DNA from: Myxococcota bacterium
GTDB lineage: Bacteria; Myxococcota_A; Bradymonadia; UBA7976; UBA1532
Reading direction: 5' to 3'
DNA length: 64,000 nt
Assembly: GCA_963169045.1 (NCBI GenBank)
Contig: CAUJDF010000079.1
Span: 62,001-126,000, forward strand
The translations under genes and the position numbers were made by a program. Shown here in pieces: positions 37,237 through 47,294 of this stretch. How positions within the stretch are numbered: position 1 is the first letter of the stretch; each line of letters opens with the position of its first letter. The notes beneath the pieces were generated by a model that was not told the origin of the DNA, ran no database searches, and saw only the letters and a program-made list of their open reading frames with translations.

Positions 37237-38121
37237 CTACTTCTTGTCGGCGACGCTGGGGGCGGCGCCCGGCGCGGGCGCGCTGGCGGTGCCGGGCGCA
37301 GGGATCGCGCCCATCTTGCAGGTGCACTCCGTGACCGCCGAGCCCTTCTTGGCCGCGCCGTCGTGGTGCGCGCCGCAGGCGGCCTGGTCGGGGAAGCGCA
37401 TCTCCTTCTTCAGGCCGCCGTCGTACAGGAACCAGTACTCGCAGGCGTTCGGCACGAGGTCGACGTCGCGTCGCATCGCGTAGTCGTCGTTGCCCTGGTC
37501 CTTCGTCCAGACGTGCTCGGCCACCGAGAACTGGAACGCCTCGTAGCCGTCCTTCTGGATCTCGAACTTGTAGGTCAGCGCGATGTCGAGGTTGTTGACC
37601 GTCATCGGGGTGAGGCCGGGGATCATCTGCCCCGTCGCCTCGTCCTTGATCATGATCTTCTCGCCGTCCTTCGCGACGGTCGCGCCGGGCGGGTTCGTCT
37701 CGATGCGCAGATTGCCGTAGCGCTTCATCTTGGCGATCTGCTCTTCGCGGTGCGCCCGCTCTTTCTCGAGGCGCTCCTCGATGCGCTTCTGGCGCTCCTC
37801 GTGCGAGGCGATCTTGCCGAGGTAGAAGCCGGCGCCACCGACCACGCCCACGACGAGCAGCAGGAGGACGAGGTTCACGTGACCCCGGTGGCGCAGCCCC
37901 GGGTCTTCGTTCCTCAGCATCTCCTCGGCGACGCTCCCCTTGAACTCGCCGCCGCCCTCCATCAGGAGGTCGGTCATCGACATGTGGGCCGCATCGGGGT
38001 GCTCGGCCTTGCCCTTGTCGTCGGCCTTGCGGAGCCGGACGGGAACGACCGGCTCGGCGCCTTCGGGGCGCTCGGCCCCGCCGTCGGACCCGTCGTTCAC
38101 CTTGTCTTTCTTCTTCGCCAT
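37237..38121 (-). CDS. Membrane-anchored PEGA-domain protein
   Basis: A 294-residue protein with a charged cytoplasmic N-terminus (MAKKKDKVNDGSDGG), one membrane helix (~82-104, VNLVLLLLVVGVVGGAGFYL), a charged coiled-coil stretch (EERQKRIEERLEKERAHREE) and a PEGA domain (~130-210, GNLRIETNPPGATVAKDG). The end is Cys-containing and Pro/Ala-rich. PEGA domains lie in surface or periplasmic proteins. ATG 38121 after GAGGAAG. Upstream of the lipoprotein pair and ExbB set. Confidence 0.8.
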   Translation of the reverse strand: MAKKKDKVNDGSDGGAERPEGAEPVVPVRLRKADDKGKAEHPDAAHMSMTDLLMEGGGEFKGSVAEEMLRNEDPGLRHRGHVNLVLLLLVVGVVGGAGFYLGKIASHEERQKRIEERLEKERAHREEQIAKMKRYGNLRIETNPPGATVAKDGEKIMIKDEATGQMIPGLTPMTVNNLDIALTYKFEIQKDGYEAFQFSVAEHVWTKDQGNDDYAMRRDVDLVPNACEYWFLYDGGLKKEMRFPDQAACGAHHDGAAKKGSAVTECTCKMGAIPAPGTASAPAPGAAPSVADKK

Positions 38122-38224
38122 CGATTCTTCCTCGTGCGGCCTCGCGAGCCTCCTGCGGGCTCGCGAAAGGATGAGGGAATTTCTGATCGTGCGCAACTAC
38201 GGCGCTGGTCTGGAAAACCTCTCG

Positions 38225-38923
38225 TTACTCGGCGATCCAGTCGCACGGACGCTTGATCGTCGCGCCCTTCGCGTCCTTCTTCTCGGGCGGCTCCTGGTCG
38301 ACCGGGACGACGGTGACCTCGCGGATCAGCCCGTCGCGGCAGGGTTTCGCCTTCTTGTCGCACTTGAGCCGGACCATCTGGGCGCCGGCCTTGTCGCCCG
38401 CGCCGTCGCGGATGCCGTAGTCGGCGACGACCTCGTAGTCGCCGATCGGCACCTTGGGGAAGGCGAACTCCGAACGCAGCTCGTCCATGCGCAGCACCTC
38501 TTCGAGGCGCATCTTGAACTGCTGCCCGGAGGCCTTGTTGGTGGCCGTGATCTCGGCGACGGCGAACGGCGTCTTCTTGTAGAAGGGACACACGCGGAAC
38601 CACAGGCGGCCCTCGTTCGGGCCGGGCGGGCGGTTCTTCTCGGCCTCGGCCTCGGCCTTGGCCTTTTGCTTGTCGCGCAGGGCCTGGATCGCCGCCTTCT
38701 GCTCCGGGGTGCGCGTGCCGACGTCGCAGCGGCCGTCCTGGCAGATGGTGCCCGGCTTGATGCAGTCCTCGTCCCAGTGGCAGATCGCCGGGTTCTTGAT
38801 CGTGTCGCCCTCGGTCTTCTTGCCGTCGGCGCCGCCCTCGGGCTTGCACCCCGCCAGCGCGCCGGCGAGCGAGAGGATGCCCGCGATCAGCTGTCGGCGA
38901 CCCCCTGCGAACCCCCTCCGCAT
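38225..38923 (-). CDS. Lipoprotein, hypothetical, Cys-containing
   Basis: A 232-residue lipoprotein; MRRGF start at 38923 with GGAGGGG upstream, lipobox ALAGC. A short Cys-rich stretch (CHWDEDCIKPGTICQDGRC) follows, then a Lys/Glu helix and a beta domain (VAEITATNKASGQQFKM...VPIGDYEVVADYGI). No family identified. It is divergent from the ExbB operon and shares its 238-base upstream region. Confidence 0.7.
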   Translation of the reverse strand: MRRGFAGGRRQLIAGILSLAGALAGCKPEGGADGKKTEGDTIKNPAICHWDEDCIKPGTICQDGRCDVGTRTPEQKAAIQALRDKQKAKAEAEAEKNRPPGPNEGRLWFRVCPFYKKTPFAVAEITATNKASGQQFKMRLEEVLRMDELRSEFAFPKVPIGDYEVVADYGIRDGAGDKAGAQMVRLKCDKKAKPCRDGLIREVTVVPVDQEPPEKKDAKGATIKRPCDWIAE

Positions 38924-38970
38924 GAACCCCTCCGTCTCGCTTCGCACGTCGCGATTCACTTACAATGGAA

Positions 38971-38983
38971 CGCCTGCCAGGCG
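38971..38983. promoter_or_regulatory. Palindrome in the divergent promoter region
   Basis: CGCCTG-C-CAGGCG is a perfect 6+1+6 inverted repeat between the divergent lipoprotein and ExbB promoters. It is a candidate operator. Confidence 0.25.
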
Positions 38984-39017
38984 CCGGTGCAATGAATTGC
39001 CCTCGCCGATCGCGACG

Positions 39018-39046
39018 TTGACACCGTAAATCAAACCCGGTAGCTA
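39018..39046 (+). promoter_or_regulatory. Candidate promoter for the ExbB-ExbD operon
   Basis: A full-consensus TTGACA (39018-39023), then 17 bases, then TAGCTA (39041-39046), in an AT-richer patch (CCGTAAATCAAACCC) that stands out from the surrounding GC-rich DNA. Transcription would start near 39053, giving a ~110-base leader before ATG 39162. Confidence 0.45.
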
Positions 39047-39161
39047 TGCTGAGACCTGGCCGCCAGCCGGATTGCTGGGGGGTGCGCCGGGCGGCAAAAC
39101 CCGATGAAACCGGCGCGTACCGGCGCATAGCGAGAAGCGGAAGCAGCGGAGGTTCTAGTCG

Positions 39162-39812
39162 ATGGGGTCCATTGCGCATGCCTTTGCCGAAGGCGGCATC
39201 TTCATGTGGCCGATCCTCGCCGTGTCCATCGTGGTGTGGGGCATTGCGATCGAGCGGTTCATCTTCCTGTTCTTCCAGGCGAGCGTGAATGCCGACGCCC
39301 TGGTGAACATGCTTCAGCGCACGATCCTCAGCGGTGATCTAGCCAAGGCGATCCGCCTCGCCTCGGCCTCCAACTCGCCGCTGGCGCGTATCATTCACGC
39401 CGGCCTCTTGAAGGTGAAGGCCGACCCGGCCGAGGTGCAGGCGGCGATGGACGAGGCGGCGCTCCGTGAGCTGCCCCGCGTCGAGAAGCGCACGCCGTAC
39501 CTGGCGATGCTCGCGAACGTCGCGATGCTCACCGGGCTGCTCGGCACCGTCGGCGGCATGATCGTGTCGTTCGCGGCGGTCGCGAACGCCGAGCCTTCGG
39601 AGAAGGCCGCCAAGCTGGCCGCCGGTATCTCCGAAGCCATGAACTGCACGGCCTTCGGTCTCATCACCGCGGTGCCGGCGCTGCTGTTCTACGCCATCCT
39701 GCAGGGCAAGACGCAGTCGCTCGTCGATGACATCAACGAGGGCTCGCTTCGGGTCGTGAACTTCGTGCTCGCCAATCGCCACAAGCTGAACGCGTCGAAC
39801 ACCGAGAACTGA
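39162..39812 (+). CDS. MotA/TolQ/ExbB proton-channel protein
   Basis: A 216-residue inner-membrane protein with three helices: ~13-35, a second near residue 115 (LAMLANVAMLTGLLGTVGGMIVSF), and a third near 160 (MNCTAFGLITAVPALLFYAIL). The conserved LLGTVGGMI stretch is characteristic of TolQ/ExbB channels, which use the proton motive force to move a partner. ATG at 39162 with GGAGG nine bases upstream. Followed by two ExbD/TolR genes. This order resembles the AglR-AglQ-AglS gliding motor of Myxococcus, but biopolymer transport or another envelope function fits equally well. Confidence 0.92.
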   Translation: MGSIAHAFAEGGIFMWPILAVSIVVWGIAIERFIFLFFQASVNADALVNMLQRTILSGDLAKAIRLASASNSPLARIIHAGLLKVKADPAEVQAAMDEAALRELPRVEKRTPYLAMLANVAMLTGLLGTVGGMIVSFAAVANAEPSEKAAKLAAGISEAMNCTAFGLITAVPALLFYAILQGKTQSLVDDINEGSLRVVNFVLANRHKLNASNTEN

Positions 39813-39936
39813 TCACGTCCGGGTTGCGCCGAGCGGAACATCTCCGAGCGGCGCTTGTCCAGACCGTCAGACATCTGAGGTCGTCGACGGTTGAACCCGC
39901 ATCGGAGGTATCCGGTGCGGGCGCAGGGAGGCAAGA

Positions 39937-40494
39937 ATGGCTGGCGGCGGTTCTCCGACACCAAATAAGAGCGGAAAACGCAACGTTGACTTCACCGTCA
40001 ACCTCGTGCCGTTCATCGACCTGCTGTCGGTGCTCATCTCGTTCCTTCTGATCACCGCCGTGTGGACGCAGCTGGCGCGTATCAACGCCAACCAGATGCT
40101 GCCCAAGACGTCGGATCAGCCGGTCGAGGACAAAGACGAGAAGGAGCAGATCCTTCGCGTCCTGGTGGCCGAGCAGCAGACGATCGTGCAGTACGGCGAG
40201 GAACCCCAGATCACGATCAACGCGGACGATTCCGAGGTCGCGAAGCTGGGTGAGACGATCAAGGGCCTGAAGTCGAAGATCGCGGACCCGAAGAAGCAGA
40301 AGGTCCAGATCGGCGCGTACGACAAGGTCCACTACAGCAAAGTCATCCAGGTGATGGACGTGATGCTCGATAACGAGCTGACCGGTCTGTCGGTGGGTGG
40401 TGCCGAGATCCTGAAGGGCATGATGCCCGAAGGGGCGACTCCGCCGGGTGATGCGCCGGGTGGCGCCGCACCCGCGCCGGGCCAGCCGGGCTGA
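39937..40494 (+). CDS. ExbD/TolR-family protein, first copy
   Basis: A 185-residue single-pass protein. The helix LVPFIDLLSVLISFLLIT (~24-42) carries the proton-binding Asp (FID) found in ExbD/TolR/AglQ. A periplasmic domain of ~110 residues and a Pro/Ala/Gly tail follow. The Asp is essential for torque in the family. GGGAGG precedes the ATG. It lies 124 bases after exbB; that gap shows no gene. Confidence 0.88.
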   Translation: MAGGGSPTPNKSGKRNVDFTVNLVPFIDLLSVLISFLLITAVWTQLARINANQMLPKTSDQPVEDKDEKEQILRVLVAEQQTIVQYGEEPQITINADDSEVAKLGETIKGLKSKIADPKKQKVQIGAYDKVHYSKVIQVMDVMLDNELTGLSVGGAEILKGMMPEGATPPGDAPGGAAPAPGQPG

Positions 40495-40506
40495 GAGGGG
40501 CGCGAT

Positions 40507-41073
40507 ATGCCTGCAGTCAAGAAGCCTGGAAAGCGGCTCGTCACCGGAGCGCCGCTCAAGTTCATCGCGAAGAGCGGCAAGCGTGGCAAGGCCAACGTCG
40601 AAGCTGACCTGAACGTCACTCCGATGGTCGACTTCCTCACGGTGCTCACGATCTTCCTGCTGATGAGCTTCAGCTCGACCGGTGAGCTGCTGTCGATCAA
40701 CAAGGACATCTCGCTCCCCAACGCGTACCACGCGTCGGAGCTGGAGCGCGCGCCGGTCATCGCGATCTCGGCGAAGCAGATCCTGGTGGACTCGCAGTTC
40801 GTCATGGACGCGAGCGAGGCCGACCAGGAGAAGTACCCGGACTGGAAGCTGACCCCGCTCTGGGAGCGTCTGACGCTCGAGAAGGAGCGGTGGAAGGCGT
40901 ATCATCCGACCGAGAAGTTTCCCGGTCAGGTGATCATCCAGTCCGACAAGTCGGTGCCGTTCGAGGTCGTGAAGATGATCATGCACACGACGGCGCTGGC
41001 GGAGTACTCCTCCCTGAACTTCGCCGTCGCGAAGTCGGGCACCCGTCCCGGCGGTGTTCCGGCGGCGGAGTAA
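40507..41073 (+). CDS. ExbD/TolR-family protein, second copy
   Basis: A 188-residue paralog of the preceding gene. It has a basic cytoplasmic N-terminus (KKPGKRLVTGAPLKFIAKSGKR), the Asp-containing helix VTPMVDFLTVLTIFLLMSF and a periplasmic domain. The two TolR-like proteins differ enough to be distinct subunits, as in the AglQ/AglS pair. Twelve bases separate the genes. The Asp is in MVD. Confidence 0.88.
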   Translation: MPAVKKPGKRLVTGAPLKFIAKSGKRGKANVEADLNVTPMVDFLTVLTIFLLMSFSSTGELLSINKDISLPNAYHASELERAPVIAISAKQILVDSQFVMDASEADQEKYPDWKLTPLWERLTLEKERWKAYHPTEKFPGQVIIQSDKSVPFEVVKMIMHTTALAEYSSLNFAVAKSGTRPGGVPAAE

Positions 41074-41084
41074 GCGGCGCCGCG

Positions 41085-42233
41085 ATGTCCCTCCCCATGA
41101 AGGGCCGCGTCCGCGCCCTCTTCATTCTCGCTCTCCTCTCCTCCGGGCTCGTCATCGCCGCCATCTACACGGTTCGCAGCCGTGAGAGCCTCAACGAGTT
41201 CAAGAAGGCGGTCGTCTTCAATCTGCGGATCGAAGACGTGCTGATGCCGAAGGTGCACTACCGGCCGGTCGACGTGATGGTCGACACGACGGCCAAGATC
41301 ACCTGCGACCGGGTCACGCCCGAAGGGTCGGAGGGGCGCACGGCGTTCCGCTTCCACATCGGCGAGCAGACCCTCGAGGCGCCGGACTGCGACATCCAGC
41401 ATACGTTCACCGGCCAGCCGGGCGCGACGGTGCCCATCCGCATCGACTACCTGGTCCGGGGTGACGACGGCGAGCTGGCGGTCGTCGACGAGTGGAAGAC
41501 GGCGGTGAACCTCGTGCCGAAGCAGGCCTATATCCGACTGCGCACGTTCGAGGCCGCCGACGGCACCCCCATCCCTTCGATCACCGTGCCGCACTACGTC
41601 ATCCCGTACGTCGAGGCGGCGATGAAGCTCGAGGGCGATCCGAAGCAGTACGTCGCCCTCTACTTCCTGAGGCGACCCGAACGGGACGAGCTGCTCCTGC
41701 GCGTCGGCGTCCAGCGCGAGGGCGGGGTGAAGCTCAAGCCGATCGGCGGCGACGTGATCTGGTATCGCCGCTTCGGGACGGAGTTCGACGGTTACGCGGC
41801 CTGGCCGAAGGAGCCCATCGCCATCGGCAACGCCGAGGACGTCCGCGAGATGTTCGAGGTGGTCACGGGCATCTTCACCGCCGAGAACGCCGAGAAGCTT
41901 CTGCAGCAGTGCTGCAGCGCGGCTCGTCCCGAGGAGGGCGTGCTGGTCATCAACGCGTTGCCGACCGCCGGTGTGCGCGCGCTCGCGCAGGGGCAGATGC
42001 TCTCCACGCCGATTCGGGTGGTGCGCGCTGCGCGCGCCGGCGCGGCGGCCGGTACGCTCCCGACACCCGGCAGCGAGCCCCCCGCGCCCACAAGCGAGCC
42101 CCCCGCGCCCGCGAGCGAGGCACCTGCGCCCGCGAGCGAGGCACCTGCGCCCCCCAGCGAAGCGCCGTCTGGCGCGGCGCCGGCGCCCGGCAGCGAGGTG
42201 CCCGCCCCGCCGCCGTCCCAGGCCAGCCCATAA
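41085..42233 (+). CDS. Single-pass membrane protein of the ExbD operon, unknown
   Basis: A 382-residue protein with one N-terminal membrane helix (~14-30, ALFILALLSSGLVIAAIYTV) and a large extracytoplasmic beta-rich domain. It contains a CC pair near residue 275 (LLQQCCSAARPEE) and ends in a low-complexity tail of repeated (P/A)SEPPAPxSE units. No family was recognised. It is the fourth gene of the proton-channel operon, so it is a candidate effector or partner driven by the ExbB-ExbD complex. ATG 41085; the alternative at 41097 is only four codons later. Confidence 0.65.
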   Translation: MSLPMKGRVRALFILALLSSGLVIAAIYTVRSRESLNEFKKAVVFNLRIEDVLMPKVHYRPVDVMVDTTAKITCDRVTPEGSEGRTAFRFHIGEQTLEAPDCDIQHTFTGQPGATVPIRIDYLVRGDDGELAVVDEWKTAVNLVPKQAYIRLRTFEAADGTPIPSITVPHYVIPYVEAAMKLEGDPKQYVALYFLRRPERDELLLRVGVQREGGVKLKPIGGDVIWYRRFGTEFDGYAAWPKEPIAIGNAEDVREMFEVVTGIFTAENAEKLLQQCCSAARPEEGVLVINALPTAGVRALAQGQMLSTPIRVVRAARAGAAAGTLPTPGSEPPAPTSEPPAPASEAPAPASEAPAPPSEAPSGAAPAPGSEVPAPPPSQASP

Positions 42234-42234
42234 C

Positions 42235-42894
42235 CTACCGCGTCGCCGCCGCGGCGCGCCGCGCCTTCCACCACTCGTAGGCCACCGGCATCAGCGAGAT
42301 CACGATGATCGCGATGATGACGATGTGGAAGTTGCGCTTCACGGCCGGCACCTGGCCGAAGAAGTACCCCGCGAGCAGGAAGCTCATCACCCACGCGACG
42401 CCGCCGGCGACGTTGTAGGCGACGAAGCGGCCGAACTTCATCTGGCCGATGCCGGCGACGAACGGCGCGAAGGTGCGCAGGATGGGGGCGAAGCGAGCGA
42501 TGACGATCGCCTTGGCGCCGTACTTCTCGTAGAAGGCCTGGGCGCGCACCAGGTGCTGCTTGTTCAGGAAGCGCGACGTCTCGCTGTGGAAGATCTTCGG
42601 ACCGATCTTGCGGCCGATGACGTAGTTCAGCTGGTCGCCGGCGATGGCGGCGACGAGCAGGATTGGCGCCAGCACGGCCAGCTCGAGCCCCGACTCCGGG
42701 CGCGCGCAGAGCGCGCCGAGCGCGAAGAGCAGCGAGTCGCCGGGCAGGAACGGCATGATCACGAGGCCGGTCTCGCAGAAGATGACGGCGAACATCGCCA
42801 GGTACATCCACGCGCCGAAGTCCCGGACCCAGCCGTCGAGGTAGTCGTTCAGGTGCAGGACGACGTGGATGAAATCGCGAACCATGTCGAGCAT
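42235..42894 (-). CDS. DedA/SNARE-associated family membrane protein
   Basis: A 219-residue polytopic protein of the DedA family. Diagnostic segments are VIMPFLPGDSLLFALGALCA, FYEKYGAKAIVIARFAPILRTFAPFVAGIGQM (the F-x-R-x-x-P-x-x-R pattern) and N-terminal LHLNDYLDGW. DedA proteins act in membrane lipid transport and envelope homeostasis. ATG 42894 after GAGGAG. It faces the ExbD operon with one base between the stop codons. Confidence 0.93.
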   Translation of the reverse strand: MLDMVRDFIHVVLHLNDYLDGWVRDFGAWMYLAMFAVIFCETGLVIMPFLPGDSLLFALGALCARPESGLELAVLAPILLVAAIAGDQLNYVIGRKIGPKIFHSETSRFLNKQHLVRAQAFYEKYGAKAIVIARFAPILRTFAPFVAGIGQMKFGRFVAYNVAGGVAWVMSFLLAGYFFGQVPAVKRNFHIVIIAIIVISLMPVAYEWWKARRAAAATR

Positions 42895-42991
42895 GCGGTC
42901 TCCTCGAGTGCGGCCGCAGTGTACCCGCCCGGGCTGCCCTGTCGACAGAGATGGTCTTCGGTGGGTCGCGGTCCGAACGCGGGGGGGCTCG

Positions 42992-45190
<2,199 letters not shown>

Positions 45191-45234
45191 GTAGATACCT
45201 CCCGAGACTATCGAGATTCTCGCTGTAACTATTC

Positions 45235-45245
45235 ACGAATACGGT
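45235..45245 (-). promoter_or_regulatory. Motif shared with the collagen-like gene
   Basis: Plus-strand ACGAATACGGT, 45 bases before the OmpA start, recurs exactly before the collagen-like gene at 50871-50881. It overlaps the palindrome TATTC-AC-GAATA. This suggests a common promoter or operator. Confidence 0.35.
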
Positions 45246-45386
45246 TCGCGGCGCCACATCGGCCTCGGCGGGATCGCCGCATACGCACGATAAGGGCACG
45301 ATAAGTCGGGCGCGGCCTCCGCCCGGACTTGCGCCCGGGATCGAAATCACTTTCATTCATCCGCCTGCTGGTTCGGAGGTGCGCGC

Positions 45387-46505
45387 ATGTCCCGCAAGGC
45401 CGTGTTCGCCATGGGCGTGCTGCAGGCGCTGACCCTGGCCGCCGTCGTCTACCCGGTCTGGGAGGGGCGGCAGACGACGGCGGCCAGGGAGGCGGCGGCG
45501 GCCGAGGCCGCGGCGCACGGTGCGTCGCTCGAGGCCGGCGGGCGCTTCGCGGCCGCGCGCGTCGCTTACGGACGGGCGGCGATGCTCGCGCCCGATCCGC
45601 GCCGGGCGACGGCGTGGAGCGACGCCGCGAGCCGCGCGGAGGCTCTCGGGATCGTGGCGCAGGCGGCACCGCTGGCGTCCGGCGACCTCCCCGACGTCCG
45701 CGAGCTGGCGGCGCGCCTCGAGGCCTCGAGCGACGCCGCGGCCCGCCAGGCCGGCCTCGCGCTCTCGCTGGCCGCCTTCCGCGCCGAGGGCAACGCGACG
45801 GCGGTGGTCGAGGCCGCACGCAAGGCGTCCGAGGCCGGCCTCGCCTCACCGTGGAGCGACTGGCAGCGCGGCCTCGCGCTCCTCGAGACGGCGCAGCACA
45901 CCGACGCGGTCGTCGCCCTCGACGCCGTCGTCAAGGCGCTCCCCGATCACGCCGCGGGCTGGCACCGCCTGGGCCTCGCGTACGCCACGCAGGAGCGCTT
46001 CGACGGGGCCATCGAGGCGCTGCAGCGGGCCATCCAGAAGGGGGCGCCGCCCGAGGTCGCGCTCGACCTGGCCCGTCTCTTCCTGAAGCGCGAGATGTGG
46101 GGCGAAGCCACGCCCCACCTCGAGTCGGTGCTGGCGGCGCGCGGCGACGACCCCGAGGTCCTCCGCCTGCTCGCCGCCGCCCAGTACGGGCTGAAGCGGT
46201 TCCGCGTGGCCGCCGAGGTCTACCAGCGCGCCTGGCGGGTGGCGCCCGAGCCGCGCACGCTGCTCAGCGCCGCCATCGCCCTGCATGCGGGCGGCGGCCT
46301 CACCGAGGCGCTGACGCTGGTCGACCGCCTCGCGCCCGACGCCGCCGCCATCCCCGAGATCGCCTTCGAGCGCGCGCGCTTGCTGCTCGACCTCGGTCGA
46401 CCCGACGAGGGGCGCGCCGAGCTCGTGCGCTACGTGGGCCTCGCCGGCGAGCGCCCGGAGGAGCGCGAACGCGTCGCCCTCGCCCGGAGCCGCCTCGGAG
46501 ACTGA
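45387..46505 (+). CDS. Membrane-anchored TPR protein
   Basis: A 372-residue protein with an N-terminal anchor helix (VFAMGVLQALTLAAVVY) and about eight TPR-like helix pairs (for example AAGWHRLGLAYATQERFDGAIEALQRAI). TPRs form a scaffold for protein partners. GGAGG precedes the ATG. Upstream lies a 196-base region shared with the OmpA gene. No enzymatic motif. Confidence 0.85.
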   Translation: MSRKAVFAMGVLQALTLAAVVYPVWEGRQTTAAREAAAAEAAAHGASLEAGGRFAAARVAYGRAAMLAPDPRRATAWSDAASRAEALGIVAQAAPLASGDLPDVRELAARLEASSDAAARQAGLALSLAAFRAEGNATAVVEAARKASEAGLASPWSDWQRGLALLETAQHTDAVVALDAVVKALPDHAAGWHRLGLAYATQERFDGAIEALQRAIQKGAPPEVALDLARLFLKREMWGEATPHLESVLAARGDDPEVLRLLAAAQYGLKRFRVAAEVYQRAWRVAPEPRTLLSAAIALHAGGGLTEALTLVDRLAPDAAAIPEIAFERARLLLDLGRPDEGRAELVRYVGLAGERPEERERVALARSRLGD

Positions 46506-46535
46506 CCGTCCCGGCGGGCCGCCTGTGACGCCGGG

Positions 46536-47294
46536 TCAGCGGCAGCCGAGCTTGCGGCGGTTGTCGGCGGGCACGGGCCAGGCCGGCGCGAGCGCCTCGG
46601 CGGCGGCGAGCTCCGCGCAGGCCTCGGGCGCGAGGCCGGCGCCGGCGAGCGCGATGGCGAGGTTGTTGCGCAGCTCGGCGATCGTCGCGTCCTCGGCGAC
46701 CGCGCGCCGGTAGAGGGCGAGCCGGCCGGCGGGCTGGGGCTGGGCCTCGGCGCGCAGGCCCCACTCCAGCGCGCGATAGCGCCGCGTCTGCGCGCGCCAC
46801 CGTTCGAGCGGCGGGCCGCCGCCGGCCGCGCGCCGCACGATCACCGCCTGGCGGCCGGCCCACATGGCGTCGAGCTCGCCGCGCGACAGCCGGCGTCGCG
46901 ACGCGTTGGCCGGATCGAGCACGTCCCAGCCATCGACGTCGTAGCCGGTGAGGACGACGGCGTGCTTGGCGCCGCCCTCCCGCGTCGAGACGATCACCGG
47001 CAGGCCGGCGGCGAGCGTGCGCCGGACCTCGTCCGCGTCGCTCACCACGACCAGCGTCTCGAGGCCGAGCGGCGTCAGCACGTCGGCCAGATCGAGCCAG
47101 GCGATGCCGTCGGCGGCGACCGTCACCTGCCGGGCGAGGCCGAGGGCGTCGACGGCCGCGCCCTGGCTGCGCGCCGCCATCGCCACCGCGGCCGCCGCGC
47201 AGAAGGGGCCACGCAACTGCTCGAGATAAGGCACGTTTTCGATGCGGTGGGCCGGCGGGACGGCGAGGGCCGCCGCGAGGAGGAGCGCCAGCAT
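46536..47294 (-). CDS. C39-like cysteine peptidase with TPR end
   Basis: A 252-residue exported protein of the C39/papain-like fold used by bacteriocin-processing and cell-envelope peptidases. The candidate catalytic Cys is C32 in RGPFCAAAAVAMA, His is in GAKHAVVLTGYD near residue 110, and Asp in VLDPANA completes the triad. A short TPR-like segment follows (LALYRRAVAEDATIAELRNNLAIALAGAGL). It starts one base after the stop of the TSP3 lipoprotein gene. The hydrophobic N-terminus suggests export. Confidence 0.75.
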   Translation of the reverse strand: MLALLLAAALAVPPAHRIENVPYLEQLRGPFCAAAAVAMAARSQGAAVDALGLARQVTVAADGIAWLDLADVLTPLGLETLVVVSDADEVRRTLAAGLPVIVSTREGGAKHAVVLTGYDVDGWDVLDPANASRRRLSRGELDAMWAGRQAVIVRRAAGGGPPLERWRAQTRRYRALEWGLRAEAQPQPAGRLALYRRAVAEDATIAELRNNLAIALAGAGLAPEACAELAAAEALAPAWPVPADNRRKLGCR

